Source: Dermatophagoides farinae
Lineage: Eukaryota; Arthropoda; Arachnida; Sarcoptiformes; Pyroglyphidae
DNA length: 64,000 nt
Assembly (NCBI RefSeq): GCF_024713945.1
Contig: NC_134679.1
Coordinates: 5,275,001 to 5,339,000 of the forward strand
Reading direction: 5' to 3'
This document shows, piece after piece, positions 1 through 13,117 of the stretch (within the stretch, counting starts at the first letter, position 1; each line of letters starts with the position of its first letter). The notes under the pieces were generated by a model, which was not told where the DNA came from, searched no databases, and saw only the letters and a list, made by a program, of their open reading frames with translations. A program made the position numbers and the translations under genes.

Positions 1-3000
1 ATTTTTTTTTGTTCGGAAATATTCATTTATCAGCCGTTTGTTTTGTGAAGAATTTATGATCCTGGTTAGAAAAAAAAACAAATTTGTAGACAACAGTTGA
101 AAAAAAACAACAACTTTATCATGAATTTATTGCTTCAAAGCAGATTTAAATAATTGTTACAAAATCTGTGAATATGATAATCCGAAACACATGTTAAATG
201 GAATTTTTTGTTTTTGTTTTTGTTTAATCAGTCAAACAGAAAGAATAATAAAATAAATGGAAAAAATTACTTAAATTATTCATTTGAATTTGTCAACACA
301 TCGTAATGTCGCAAATACTGTATTATTGCTACTTTTTGGGAGCTTAGAATTGTACTCTAATATAGAATTTATTATCAAACACACCAAAACAGCATGAATT
401 TAATTGGATATGAGAAAAAAAAACCCAGAGAAAACCGTCGAATGAATAAGTTAATTTTCAAGCAAACAGAATCTGATGAATTGAATCTGGTTTCTCTTTT
501 TATTTCTGTGGTTGAACAGTTTTTTTTTACTATAGGAAATATTCTTCAATAATCAATACTTTGGTTATGGCAACGAGAGAAAGAAATCATTTTTTCATGA
601 ATATTTTGAATTACAGATTTCACTTATTTTTATTCTGAAATTATTTTTAAAATTCATTTCGAATTTAGGCTAATTTTTTATTCTAATGTTTTATTTCCAT
701 CCAGACTTGTTGATTGTAGATTCTTTTTTCTCATGAATCTGTTCCTCTCAATCAATCAGTCTTGAACATCAACAACAAATTCAGTAAGTGGTGTAACAAA
801 TAAAATTAAACAGAATGTAACATCAAATACACAGAGAAATAGAGAAAAATTAAATGTTCATCAGAAAAAAAAACATTTTCTCGAATGAAAAAAAAACGAA
901 ACTTAACAAGACGATGATGATTTGTTTGCATAAACAAAAAAAAATTGTTATGATGATGATCTATCAATGGATCGATTCAATTATAGAATGGAGAAAAGAA
1001 AAACCTTTTTATTTTTGATTTGAATGGAATGTGAGAAAATGTAGAAAGTTTTTTCCTTTGCTTTTTACGATGATGATTCCAAAGAATTCGGTTCTTGTTT
1101 TGATGTTTGGTAAAAAATTTTTTTTGCTTTGATCTTTGACATGTTTTTTTTTCTCAATGCAAGTATGTTATTATTATTTGTGTATACAACTAAATTAAAT
1201 TAAACGTTGTCATCTTAAAAAAAAAAAATTTTTTTTTTCTCTTTCATTCGTTATTAAAATTGAAATTTGATTTGTTTTGTTGTTGTTGTTGTTGTTGAAA
1301 AATTGCTCCCATCGTTTTCGAATTGATCCGGATGATGATGATGATGATCATAAAGCATGCCAAAAAAAAAACAGAAAATAGTCAAAAACAGACAGTGAAA
1401 TTGAATCAAAGAATTTAAACTTATTTTTTTTCTGTCTCATTCTGTCTATCTGTCTGAAATTTTCATCTCGGTATTGTTGAAAATGTTGTTGTATACAATC
1501 AATATTTTGGACAAACAAAATTTTTTTCCAGAGTTTTTTTTCCAATAGGATGAATTCTGAGCTTGAGTTTTTTTTTCTTGTCCAAGCAAACAAACATCTT
1601 CATGATTGGCCATGATAGTGAATTGTTTACTTTTATGACTTTGAAAGATTGAACATGAAAAAAATAAATAAATAAATAAATAATCATTGAAAAAGACAAA
1701 AAAGAATTGGTGCAAGAAATATTTTGTGTGCCCGTGACGGTGTTGTGTGAACAAATTGATATCAATGAAATGAAATGTTTCTAACATTAATGATGAAATC
1801 TTTTTCATTGATTTCTTACTATTAATTGGTTCAATTAAATCTGGTGACAGAATCCGGAATGAATCATGAATTTAGAAATTCTTTTCAAGTTCATTGTTGT
1901 TGTTGTTGTTGTTGCTGTTTTCCTTAGAAAAGAAACAAAGAAGAAGAAAAGAAAGAAAGAAAGGAAATTTATTTTTTTTATCTGATTCACGTATATATGA
2001 TTCTTGAGCATGAAAAAAAATTCATCTATTATTACGTGTGTGTGTGTGTGTGTGTCTGTGTTGGAAAATTTTTTCATCATCATTACCATTATTATCATCA
2101 TCACGATTTTTGTTAATTTTTGTCTTTTTTTTCTAAAGAAAAACTAACGATAAATCCTGGATTTTAATTTCTTAATTTTTTATATTTTATCTAGTATGAA
2201 TCTCGAATAGGAATGAAGAAGAATGAAGAAAAATTTTTTTCATTTTTTTCCACTTGAGAACATTCTCCTGAAAAAAAAGAATTCTTCAAAATTAAATTAT
2301 GAACAAAAGAACAGAAAGATTCACTTTTTCTCTGATTTTCATTTCCTTTTTTTTATTGTCCGTAAAAAAAAGATTTTCATTTCAAATCATTAAAACATTT
2401 TATTTCCTGAATCATTCTGATTATATTCTATTGAGAATTGTTGATATCGTTACTAGGAAATTAAAAAAAATGAATCGATTATTTATTTTGATAAACCAAT
2501 CTCTATATGCGTTCTGTGAATGTGTTTTATTGTAGAATGTTAGAAACACTAAATACACATTTCAATTTCAATCCTATTCATTTGTATTTGCATATGACAA
2601 ATTATCATATTCATGAGAGATGCAGCTGTATGTGTGTTTGATATTGATATTTTAACTTTGTATACTGAGAAGACCACCTTATTCTGGATTTTATATCAGT
2701 GATGATAATGAGAATTTCAAGTGTATTATTTTCATTCATAAAAAAATATTTTCTTATGCAAACACATTAGAATATTCTAGAATTTCCTTTTCCCTTTTTT
2801 TTGGTGGTTTTCTCCATTTCTATCACATTAGGATTTTAAAGTAAACAAACGTATGTTGTATAGAATAATTTTTTTGAATAATAATCACATATAAATAACC
2901 TTGAACTTTTCAAAAAAAAAAATTTTTTTTGTTATTTTAAAAGTAAAATTTAAAATTAAACAAAAAAAAATGTCAAGGCATTGATTTTGTTTTCCATTTA

Positions 3001-6000
3001 ATATATGATGTTATATTTCTGTTCAATCACATCAGTGTTGGAGAATTTTTTTTTTAATTTGTTATAATCCCTGGTTGTTGCTCATATGTTGCTGTAATGA
3101 GAGTGTGACAAAACAAATTGTTAAATTTCAACAGAAAAACAAAAAAAAATATGGAGTTATTGACCAGATTATATAAATATATGAAAAAAAAATGGTTGTT
3201 GTCTTTCAAATCAATTTTATTTTGGCCAAAAACTGTAAAAACTCAATCTTTTCATCAGTTGATTAATCATTAAAATTTTTTTTCCATTTTTTTTTCATTT
3301 GGTTCACATGTTTCCAATGATGATGAAAGAGAAAAACAAAAAACGTGAAAAACGAATTTGTTGTTATTCTATTTTTCTTTCATAACCATCATGCACATTT
3401 TCATTGGAATTTTTCTTTTCACTCACTCTCACTTTTTGCTTTTGTCCCATCATATCCATTGTTATACTTTGTATGGCCATTGTTATTTATTATTATTGTT
3501 GCTGTCATCATCAATGAAAATGAATGTAAACAAAAATTGAATTCAAAAAAAATGAGCTGACAAAATAGAAATTCTTTTTTTTCCTCTTTTGATTCAAATG
3601 AAGGATGTTGATGATGAATTGTGAAAGATGAGAATGGGAAAAAAACGTTTTAATGATGAAATTCATTCGTGGTAAAATTGAATGAATGAATGAATGAATG
3701 GATTTGAGATTGCAAGGAAAAAGTAAAGAAAAATTTTTAACAATCAAAATATGTAAATTACTAATACCCTCAGTCAGTCAAATTACAATGTCTTGGTTTG
3801 TTTGTTTAGTTAGTTAGTTAGTTGGTTGTGATGATATTTTTGTACGATGATGATGAAAAAAAAAATTAATGAAATTGGGATCTAAAGTTGAGAATTTTTT
3901 TACTGCGTGTAAATGAATAAACGTGAATGTAATAAGAATCGGATTCATTTTTTATCATTTTATATTCAAGCATGTGTGATTACATTTTTTTTCCACCATT
4001 ACATTTGTAAGTAAATTCAATTTGAATGAATCATGAATATTGAAATCGATAGGAACCACACAACATGCACATACATACACGCATTGACACTTCATGTCAG
4101 AAGACAAAATGAAAAAAAAAGAATTTAAATATAAAGAAAAAGAATCAAGAATATTTGAATAGAAATAGATTTCATTGAGCAAATAAACACACACATACAC
4201 ACCAAAAAAAAAAAAACAAAAAACACATTTGCATAGACAATCATCATTCATCAAAATCATCATCAACAATAATCATTTGAAATTGATAATGTCAGAATAA
4301 TGTGATGATCAATGAAAATGAAATTCATGAATTTGATTTGATTTTTTTTTCAATTTATTTAAACGTTTCTAGGACAATTTTTTTGATTATAAATTCCTTT
4401 TTTTTCGTTTGCTCTTTCTTCACTGGTTCTGAAATTGGAAAAATTTGTCACTTGAAAGTTTGATTTTTTTCCCACTTGATTTTAATTGATGTTTGCATTC
4501 AAAATAGTGGTTATTTTTTTCAATTCAATTACGAAAAAAAGAAGAAGAATGTAAAGAGATTTTTTCCAAAGAATTTTTTCTTTATTTTTCCATTATCAGT
4601 ACACATTTTTTTCAAAAATTTTTTAAATTTCAAACTTTTGACTTACCTTTATTGGTTTTTTGACTCGCATATTACACTGCATTGTTAAGAAATTAATCAA
4701 TAAACGAAAAAAAAATTCTTTGACCGAAAAAAAACAATTTTTTTGTTCCATCTGATATGGAATCCAAATTTAATTTTGCATTGGACAGAATAAAAAACTA
4801 TCCGATTCATTCTATGCGGAAATTCGTCATGTTTTTCTCTCTATCTCTCATTCTCTCATCCCATCTCAATTAGATTAATTGAGTTTAATCAAATGATTAG
4901 ATTCTTGTCATCATCAACATGATCATCCCGAAAATAGAAAGCATTTTTTTCGAGCTTTTTTGTATTCATCTACAACAACAACAAAAAATTCCAACATGTT
5001 TGTCGTCGAATTCCAAATATATGAATATGTACTAATCATAAATTTTGAACCGCCTCATTTGAGACAAACAAGTTAAGTGAAGAGATGGGAGTTCAATATT
5101 TATCATCATCGTCATCATATAATATTTTTGATTTGTTGACAACCAAAATAAAATGTCTGATGATTATGAGTGGCCAAAAACAAAAAATGAATGGAATTTC
5201 TAAAATATTGAACAACAACAGTAAAAGCAATTGAATTCCAAATGAATGTAAATGAATGATTGGTTTTTTTTGTCCAAAATAACATTAATTCCATTTAATG
5301 AATATAATATGTGAATCATGTAATTTCATTAGTTGAATGATAAAAAATTAATTTATGTTCTGTTGTTGTTGTTGTTGTTGTTTTTCAAATGTTACTATAT
5401 CAAAATCTATAAAGTTTCGACTAATTGATGTCATTTCTGTGTTTTTTCCCGGTATTATTTTCATGACAATCGATTAATTATTCAACATATTTAACTTGGA
5501 TTCTATTCTCGATGTTTTTAAATTTGAAATTTTTTTTTTAATGTGAGCCCAGGTAACGCATAGATATAACACTCCGATGTCCAATCAATCTGATTGATTT
5601 TGCTAGGCATTATAATTCATTCCATTTCTGATCTTTTTTTCATTCTCAATCTATAATCAAAACAACAATAACCATGGAAACCAGATATAAAATGAGATTT
5701 GATGTTCGATGAACAACGATGCTATTTATTATTAAAAATACAACGAAAGAAGAATTCCTTGATGACAATGGAATCTATTGGCCACCACCACTACCACCGT
5801 CAACAACAGTAAAATATATTTCAAATGATTTTGTTTAGAATCACCAAAAAAAAAAAAAAAAAAAAAAAAAATACTATAGTTCAAATCTTTTCCTTTCCTT
5901 TTTTTTTTGATCAAACAAATAAATCATAAATGATGGTTTTTTCCACTTCAATTTGGTAACTAACCGACAATAACAATAACAAATGATGAATGAGGATTGG

Positions 6001-6108
6001 AAAGAATAAAAAAAAAATCTTCATCCGATATTTCAACTGTAACCATTGTATTCATTCATATATCATTATATACTAATATTCCATTGTTCATCGATTTTTT
6101 CGCTTTTA

Positions 6109-6283
<175 letters not shown>

Positions 6284-8107
6284 TAAATTGTTATTTTGCA
6301 CGGATACTTTTTTTCAGTATCATCATAATCATTATAATGGACTATTGAATTATTTTGTTTGTTTGTTTGTTTGTTCGTTTATTTTTCAAATAAACCGACA
6401 TTTTTTTTTCATGATTTTCGTTAATGTTCTCTCTATCTTTCGTATGATGATCATCACCATCATCATCAACAATTGTACATTAGTAATGATTTTGAAAATA
6501 ACAATTGGTCATCATCATCATCATCATTTTGATCCAGAAAATCATGTAATGACCACCACCATATATAGAAACATTGCTTATGAAACAAAAAAAAATTGTG
6601 AGAAAGTAAATAAATGAGAAATGATCTTATTCGTATAGCGTATTGCAATAAATAAATTATTTGATCGATGATCTTTTTTCAATATTTCATATATAATCTA
6701 GAATATGTGTGTGTGTGTGCATCATTGAAATTCATTGAAATTTGAATCAGGAATGAAATTTGTAACGTTAATGAAAACAAACAGTGAAGAATGAGGCAAT
6801 TTTTGTTTCAATGTCGTCAATGACGACAAATCGTTTTAAACCTTGAAGCAGCAGTATAACAGAAAAAAAACCACAAATCTATACAAATTCTCTACAAATA
6901 ACATTCATGTCATCATCATCATCATCATCAAATTCCGAAATTTATTCCAAATTCTTTGATTTGATATTGAAATGTAGTTTTAGGTTTTCGTTTGAATTTT
7001 TTTTGTTCTCTTGCCTACCTGCTTTCCCCCAATCATCTATCAAGAATCCTTAAAAAAAAGTGATTTAAATGTTAAATATGATGATATATCAGAATCAGAT
7101 TCGGGAAAAAAATTTTTTTTATTCATGTACTGAACCTAAACTGCACTTGAATGAATTGCCAATTTGACAAGCATAAAAAAATTCTGTCTATGATAAAAAA
7201 AACCATACAAACATTCGATGATATAGACAAAAAAAAAGAAAAAAAGAAAGCCCAAAATCCAACTGTCAGTAAAGAAGACCTACGTGATTTGTGGTTGTGT
7301 GTGTGTGTGTTATTTTTGTTTTCAAAAATTATTTTTCATATCAAATTTTTTGTTTGTAACAAATTTTTCTCTCTGTTTGAACAATAATTAATATATATCA
7401 TCATCATTTTGATCCAGAAAAAAAAATAGAAATCTAATCTCTAGCCATTATCCCCGATGTGATACGTGTACTATTTGCTAATGATCTATACCAAAAAAGG
7501 AAACGAAAAAACAAATCTCGATGTCAATATAAACTTTGAAAAAAAACCAGATTGATAAAAAAAAGGAATTATTTGCTAAAGATTTCATCCAATTATCAAA
7601 TTCAATATTTTTTTTCTATATTTCTCATTTGTTGTTTATTTGGAAAAAAAATTAAAGGAATTTCTCTTTTAATATAATAACGATGATGTTTCACTGTGTT
7701 TAGGCCATTTGTTTAATTTTGGAATCCTGTTTCAGCAACAACAACAACAAAATCAAAACTCGACAAACATTCATATATTGTATATATTACAGACACACAC
7801 ACACACATCAAGTCGATCAATCCATCTGTCGATAAAAAAAAAGAAAAAAAAATTTTCATTTTCACAGAAATACAGTATAGCTTTTCTATGCAAAGAAAGA
7901 AAAAAAGAACGATATATAATGTATACAGAGAAAAAATAAATAAATATTATAAATCTCAAGTATCAAATGTGCTTCTGATGTTTTTTTTTACGTTTTTCAG
8001 CTTGTTTGTTTGACAAATGATTGTTTTTTGTTTTTGTTTTTGTTTTTTTTTTTTTTTTTTTTTTTTGATTGATTGATTTGACAGAAATGTTTTTTTTCTG
8101 TTAAAAT

Positions 8108-8137
8108 CCATCCATCCATCCATCCATCTATCCATCC
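8108..8137. repeat. CCAT tetranucleotide repeat
   Basis: About seven CCAT units with one CTAT variant, lying 60 bp after a T24 homopolymer. Simple sequence with no coding signal. Confidence 0.85.
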
Positions 8138-8364
8138 TATCAATCATCATCGTTGTGTTTATGTGTGTGATGTGATTGAATTTAATTTAATATTCCAAAT
8201 CTATAATCAACATCATTATACCTGTGATTGAGTATCGTTTTTTTTTGATATTATAATTCCATAAATAAACTTATGATTATAATTAAATATTCTCGGAATT
8301 TTTCATGTAAAAAAAAATAATAAACAAATATTGATTGTTCATTCAATTATCGAGAAAGAGAGCA

Positions 8365-9506
8365 ATGAGCTGGCGTCATTCAACAACTTTACATTCAATG
8401 GAAAAAAATCATACCATTACAACCATTGAAAATACGGGAATTTCTAATAATAACGATAATAACGATAATTCAAAAGAATTTCCATTATTATCATCACCCA
8501 TATCATCATCAGATGAATTTTGTAAGAAATTATTACTGGAAATTTTTTTGTGTATTTCTTGTTAACTTAATAAAAAAATTTTTTCTTCATGACAGATAAA
8601 CAACGTCGACAACAGCAATTGTGTCGAAATATTTTACATCGTTTTCCTGGTCGTGTACCGGTTATTGTCGAGAAATTGGAAACAACTCCAAAGAATTTTA
8701 TTATTAAACCAAATTCAAAAAAAAATCTAGGATCAATAATGAATTTTAATAAGAAGAATAAAATTTATTCTCCATTGAAAACAACAACAACAACAACAAC
8801 CATGATGAAAGATAAAAAACGATATAAATTTCTTGTACCATATGATTGTACTGTTGGACAATTTCAATGGATATTAAGAGATAAAATCGATGTAATGGCA
8901 TCATCAAATCGTGCCATATATCTGATTGTCAATCGTACATTACCACATGCATCGTAAGTAAAACAATCATTTAAGAACAGAATAATATAGATATAAATAT
9001 TCTATCTATCTATCTATATGAATGAATAAATGAATGAATTTTTCAGCTTTAATACTCAAGGGAAAATACAATCAAATCATGTATACAATAAACAGCTAGA
9101 CAAATTGATAATAAATTATTATGATGAACAAAAGAAGACAAAAAAAAAATCACCAAAATTATCATATAGATTGCATATGGACATTGCTAATGATTTGATA
9201 TTGTGTATTTTCACAAGAATGAAATTCTTTACATTAATTTATTCTTTCTTTTTTTTATTGATCTATACTCATTACACTACATCTATATATATATATAGAT
9301 GTTTGATTGGAGAATTATATCGTCAATATCAAGATAATGATGATGGCTATCTATACATTCGTTATAGTGATGAGAATACATTTGGATCATCATCATCATC
9401 ATCATCAACGCCATTGATGCAATCACAATCACAATCATCATCATCATCATCAACATGGACATTGATTTTCGCATTTTTTACCACATTGTGTCAAAAGCTA
9501 TTATGA
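8365..9506 (+). CDS. Atg8/LC3-family ubiquitin-like autophagy protein, extended form
   Basis: Exons 8365-8521, 8596-8953 and 9299-9506 (GT-AG introns of 74 and 345 bp) give 240 aa. The splice at 8521/8596 creates Y53-K-Q-R-R, recalling the LC3 FKQRR helix. FPGRVPVIVEK (69-79) and KFLVP then TVGQF (130-142) are Atg8 core strands, and exon 3 supplies the GELY and YSDENTFG motifs. Gly201 matches the glycine that Atg4 exposes for conjugation to phosphatidylethanolamine on autophagosome membranes. Odd points: a 52-residue Ser/Asn-rich N-terminus, about 37 extra residues between VEK and KFLVP, and a 39-residue Ser-rich tail after Gly201 ending in a hydrophobic stretch. Retaining intron 2 gives an immediate stop, which supports its removal. 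I chose the ATG at 8365 as the first in frame. The family is clear; the LC3 versus GABARAP branch and conjugation competence are not. Confidence 0.85.
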
Positions 9507-10089
9507 AAAATAATCAAAATGATGATAATGACATGTTTCCAATAGTAGATGAAATGATATATATATATATATTTGTCAGGCAAGAGAAAAAAAAACAAGA
9601 AATTCATTTTCACATGTTATTATATTATTAAGAATTCAATTGTACTCATTGTTTATGTTTGTATGTTTTTTTTTTCATCTGTCAAGTCAAGTTTCCATTC
9701 ATTTTATTTTTTTATATTAAGATTATTATTATTGCTATTAAACTGTTAATATCATCGATTGTGAAATCGACAAACAAGAGTGAAAAAAAAAATCGTTTTT
9801 TTCCGAATGAAAATACTTGATGGATATTATTAACCAAATGGATTCTGCTGTTATTATGTAATACAAGTTTTTTTTTATTGGACATTAAAGTGATGATGAT
9901 GATAAAAGTCAGAAAAGAAAAATTTATATATAGTTTATTTAATGGATTAATTTTTTTTTAAAAATGGATTAACAGACAGTACCCTAGCTAATTTATTATT
10001 TTATTATTGTATAGGAATTTTTTGTTAAAAAATATATTAGAAAAATAGAATGCTAAAATATTTCTGTGTGTGTGTATGCATTGGTAACA
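9507..10089. other. convergent 3' intergenic interval
   Basis: Shared 3' flank between the Atg8-like gene (+) and the monooxygenase (-). ATTAAA-type sequences near 9736 and 9883 could end the plus-strand transcript, and TTTATT at 9992-9997 reads AATAAA on the minus strand, 93 nt after the monooxygenase stop. These hexamers are common in such AT-rich DNA, so they are weak evidence. Nothing else seen. Confidence 0.4.
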
Positions 10090-11942
10090 TTATTGTTGTA
10101 GAAAAAACAAATGTCGAATGTATGAGGTAATAATGGCTAAAAAAACCATAAATGTTACAAATATGGTCATAGGTATTGATGATGATATTGAATGTGTTTT
10201 ATTCTGTTTGGCGTACACTTTATTTGTAGTCAATGCTGTCTGTATTCTATCGATGGCATGTATTTGGGCATCACGTGCTCCTTTCCATGAATTAGGTCCA
10301 ACCAATCGATATTGATATGCAACTGATGGTTCCATTAATAATGTACGAAATAATTTTGGATCAGTAAACAAATATTTCCACACCGGCGGCATACAGCCAA
10401 CTTCAGTAGCTAATTCATCCATGAATGGTATGAAATCAACTTGAATTGTATGACGATTACTGCCATAATATTGTTTATGCATTTTAACCAGACGTCGATC
10501 AATATCAGCATTCATAACGGTACTTGTAGGTAATCGTTTATTTCCCAACATTAGCTGTGCATACCATCGTGCTTGTAATTCAGCTATCGGAAATATAGCT
10601 CCAATAGGTTGTATCAAACCGATAAATGCCAATGTATGAGCCGGTTTTATATTAGGTATGAATTGAAATTTATAAAGCCTGGTAGCATTGTTAATTACAG
10701 GTAAAATATCCTGCGAAAGAAATGGATAATCAAATCGATAGCCAGTTCCCAAGATTACGGCATCACATTTAGTCACTTTAGTTTCGCCTAACCATATTGA
10801 ATGAATTATAAAAACCAACAATAAAAATCAATCAAATCTAAAACAATGAATTTTGTTTTTACCTTTGAAAACCACACCATCAGCCGTGAAACGTTCAATA
10901 TCAGATTTAATAACGACAACACCAGATAATATACGATTAGCTAATGCATCGTTGATTGTAACATGTTGAGAAAATACACGATGTTTAGGTTTAAGTTGAT
11001 ATAATTCATGATCAAAATTTGCATTCAATTTGTTTTCATATATGTTACAAATCACATTGTACGGAAGAATATTTGTAATATAACTGACATAACGTCTAAT
11101 AAATTCAGCATCACCAGGAATTCCATTACTTCCAACACGTTTAGAAATCCATGCTCCCCGTCTTGTTGATAAATAAAGCTGTAATGAATGATTTAAATAG
11201 AAAAAATCAACAAATGATACAAAGAATTTTGATAATTTTATCATACCTGTTTGGTTACGGTTGCTAGTTCAACTGATGCATCTAATGATGAATTACCAAT
11301 ACCAACAACGACAACAGTTTTATCTTCAAATCCTTTAGCATGTTTCAACGAATGTGTATGCATGATTGTACCTTTAAATTTTTCTTGGCCCGGAAATGTA
11401 GCATAATATGGTTTACTATGATGTCCAATACAAACCATGACACCATCGAATATTTCCATTGTTTGTTCACCATTATTTAAATTTTTATAAGTAACTTTCC
11501 AACGACCAGTTTTGATAAAATCATCAGCCAATTCAAGTGAAAGTATTTCATGACGAAAACGGACATATTTTTTGAATCCAAATGATTCTCCATATGAATC
11601 GAAATATGCACACTATTAGAGAAAAAAATGATAAGATTTGAAATTCATTGATTATATAGAACTATTATAAATACTAACCAATTTACTATTATGCATATAA
11701 TTTGACAATTCAATTGGTGGTGGAAAATCCGAAAATGCCGATATTTCTTTACTTGTATTGATAACTGTTGATTTCATAACCGAAGCAATACCATCTTCAT
11801 CCAGATTTTCTTGATATCGCCATAGGCCACAAGTGTAATCAGTTTTTTCAAATATAACTGGTTCAAAATTCTGTTCAACACAAGCTTTAGCAGATGTAAT
11901 GCCACAAACACCGGCACCAATAATTGCAATTCGTTTGGTCAT
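10090..11942 (-). CDS. FMO: flavin-containing monooxygenase (FMO)
   Basis: Exons, 5' to 3' on the minus strand: 11942-11679, 11612-11247, 11178-10863, 10787-10090. Introns are 66, 68 and 75 bp, phases 0, 0 and 1. Product 547 aa, close to the usual 510-550. It is expected to oxygenate nucleophilic N or S in xenobiotics with FAD, NADPH and O2 at the ER membrane. GAGVCG (residues 9-14) is the FAD-binding loop. FKGTIMHTHSLKH (167-179) fits the FMO signature FxGxxxHxxx(Y/F). GIGNSS (192-197) is the NADPH-site loop with Ser in place of the third glycine. ILGTGY (about 328) is the C-terminal FMO motif. A hydrophobic segment close to the C-terminus would be the membrane anchor. The ATG at 11942 sits just before the first beta strand, as is normal. 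The subfamily cannot be assigned from sequence alone. Confidence 0.95.
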
Positions 11943-13117
11943 GGTTGACAATTAATTGAATTTGTTTGAATATGTTTTTGAATAATAATATAAAATGTGA
12001 TTGATTGATTTTTTCAATTTAAATATAAAACAAGTCTGGTCGAAAAAACTGTTGGAAAACTCGGTACAAAAATGGGTGCACAGTATTGTTTGATGATATG
12101 TCATGAATTGAGAACAATTTATCTAATCAATAATAAGCAACGTTACTGGTGATAAATTGATATATAATAAAGATTTCCATTTAAATGACTTAAATATGAG
12201 AGACTAAAATCGAACAAATAGTTAATGTAGTTGTAACTTTATTCAAAACAGCTTAACATTGCAAGTGTTAATTGATCTTATTGGTAGATTTTTTTTTCTG
12301 AACTAGGTACACCCATTTTAATAATAAATAACATTTATTTAGAAAAAAAAATTGAACAGATGAACAATTTGTGCAAAGTCAAATTGATCATTTGACGATA
12401 ATTTTGGTTATCGATGACAAGATGAACCCAGATTTTTTTTCCGGGGCATATACAACTTTGTTTAATTGGTTATATCGAATGGAATAATTTTCGAATATAA
12501 ACATTTTCTACTATACACAAATTGCATTGAACAAGATATATTTATTAAATATTTTTCAATCATATCTACAAAATTTTTGGTAAAGTATTTGGGTGAAATC
12601 TTGGATGCTACCATGTTTGTAATGATAATTGTTTTGTTTTGTTTTTTTTTTTTTTTTTTTTTTTGGTAAAAGTGTATAGTATACAATGATCAATGTATTC
12701 ATGTGTTTTACTTTCAATGTCATAATTTAACAAATAATGAAGTGATGATGAAGTTGAATCATATCAATATATATCAATAGTATTTTGGCAAGCTCAATTC
12801 CGAGATCATTTCTTTTGTATACAAAAAAAGCAACTATTGTACTTACCTTACAAATAATCAAATTTTCAGTTTTCGTATAATTTCAGGAATACATGTTTTT
12901 TCTTACTATCTGGATCAATAAAAGAAAATTTTTTTTTGTTTGCCACAACCATTCGTTAACGTTTGTGTAAGGCATGTTGTTAGTTGGTTTTTTTTTTTTT
13001 TTAGTTTATCTTGGAAGACTTGGTTTCACATCAAACGTTTAAATGGAATGAATGAATGAATAAATAAAACAAAAGTGGATATATTTTTTTGGGATGAGCT
13101 ATTGAATATAAATATTC
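11943..13117. other. FMO upstream / HS6ST downstream interval
   Basis: 5' flank of the FMO gene and 3' flank of the sulfotransferase, both minus strand. No coding exon supported. It contains a T23 run at 12642-12664 and a T-rich stretch near 12989-13003. FMO promoter elements are presumably in the right-hand flank of 11943, but no specific core-promoter motif stands out. Confidence 0.45.

Noticed and set aside
9030-9298. Upstream extension of the third exon of the Atg8-like gene, open in frame
   Set aside because: It contains no Atg8 homology, and splicing at 9298/9299 joins HAS to CLIGELY exactly as the family requires. The stretch is intron sequence that happens to be open.
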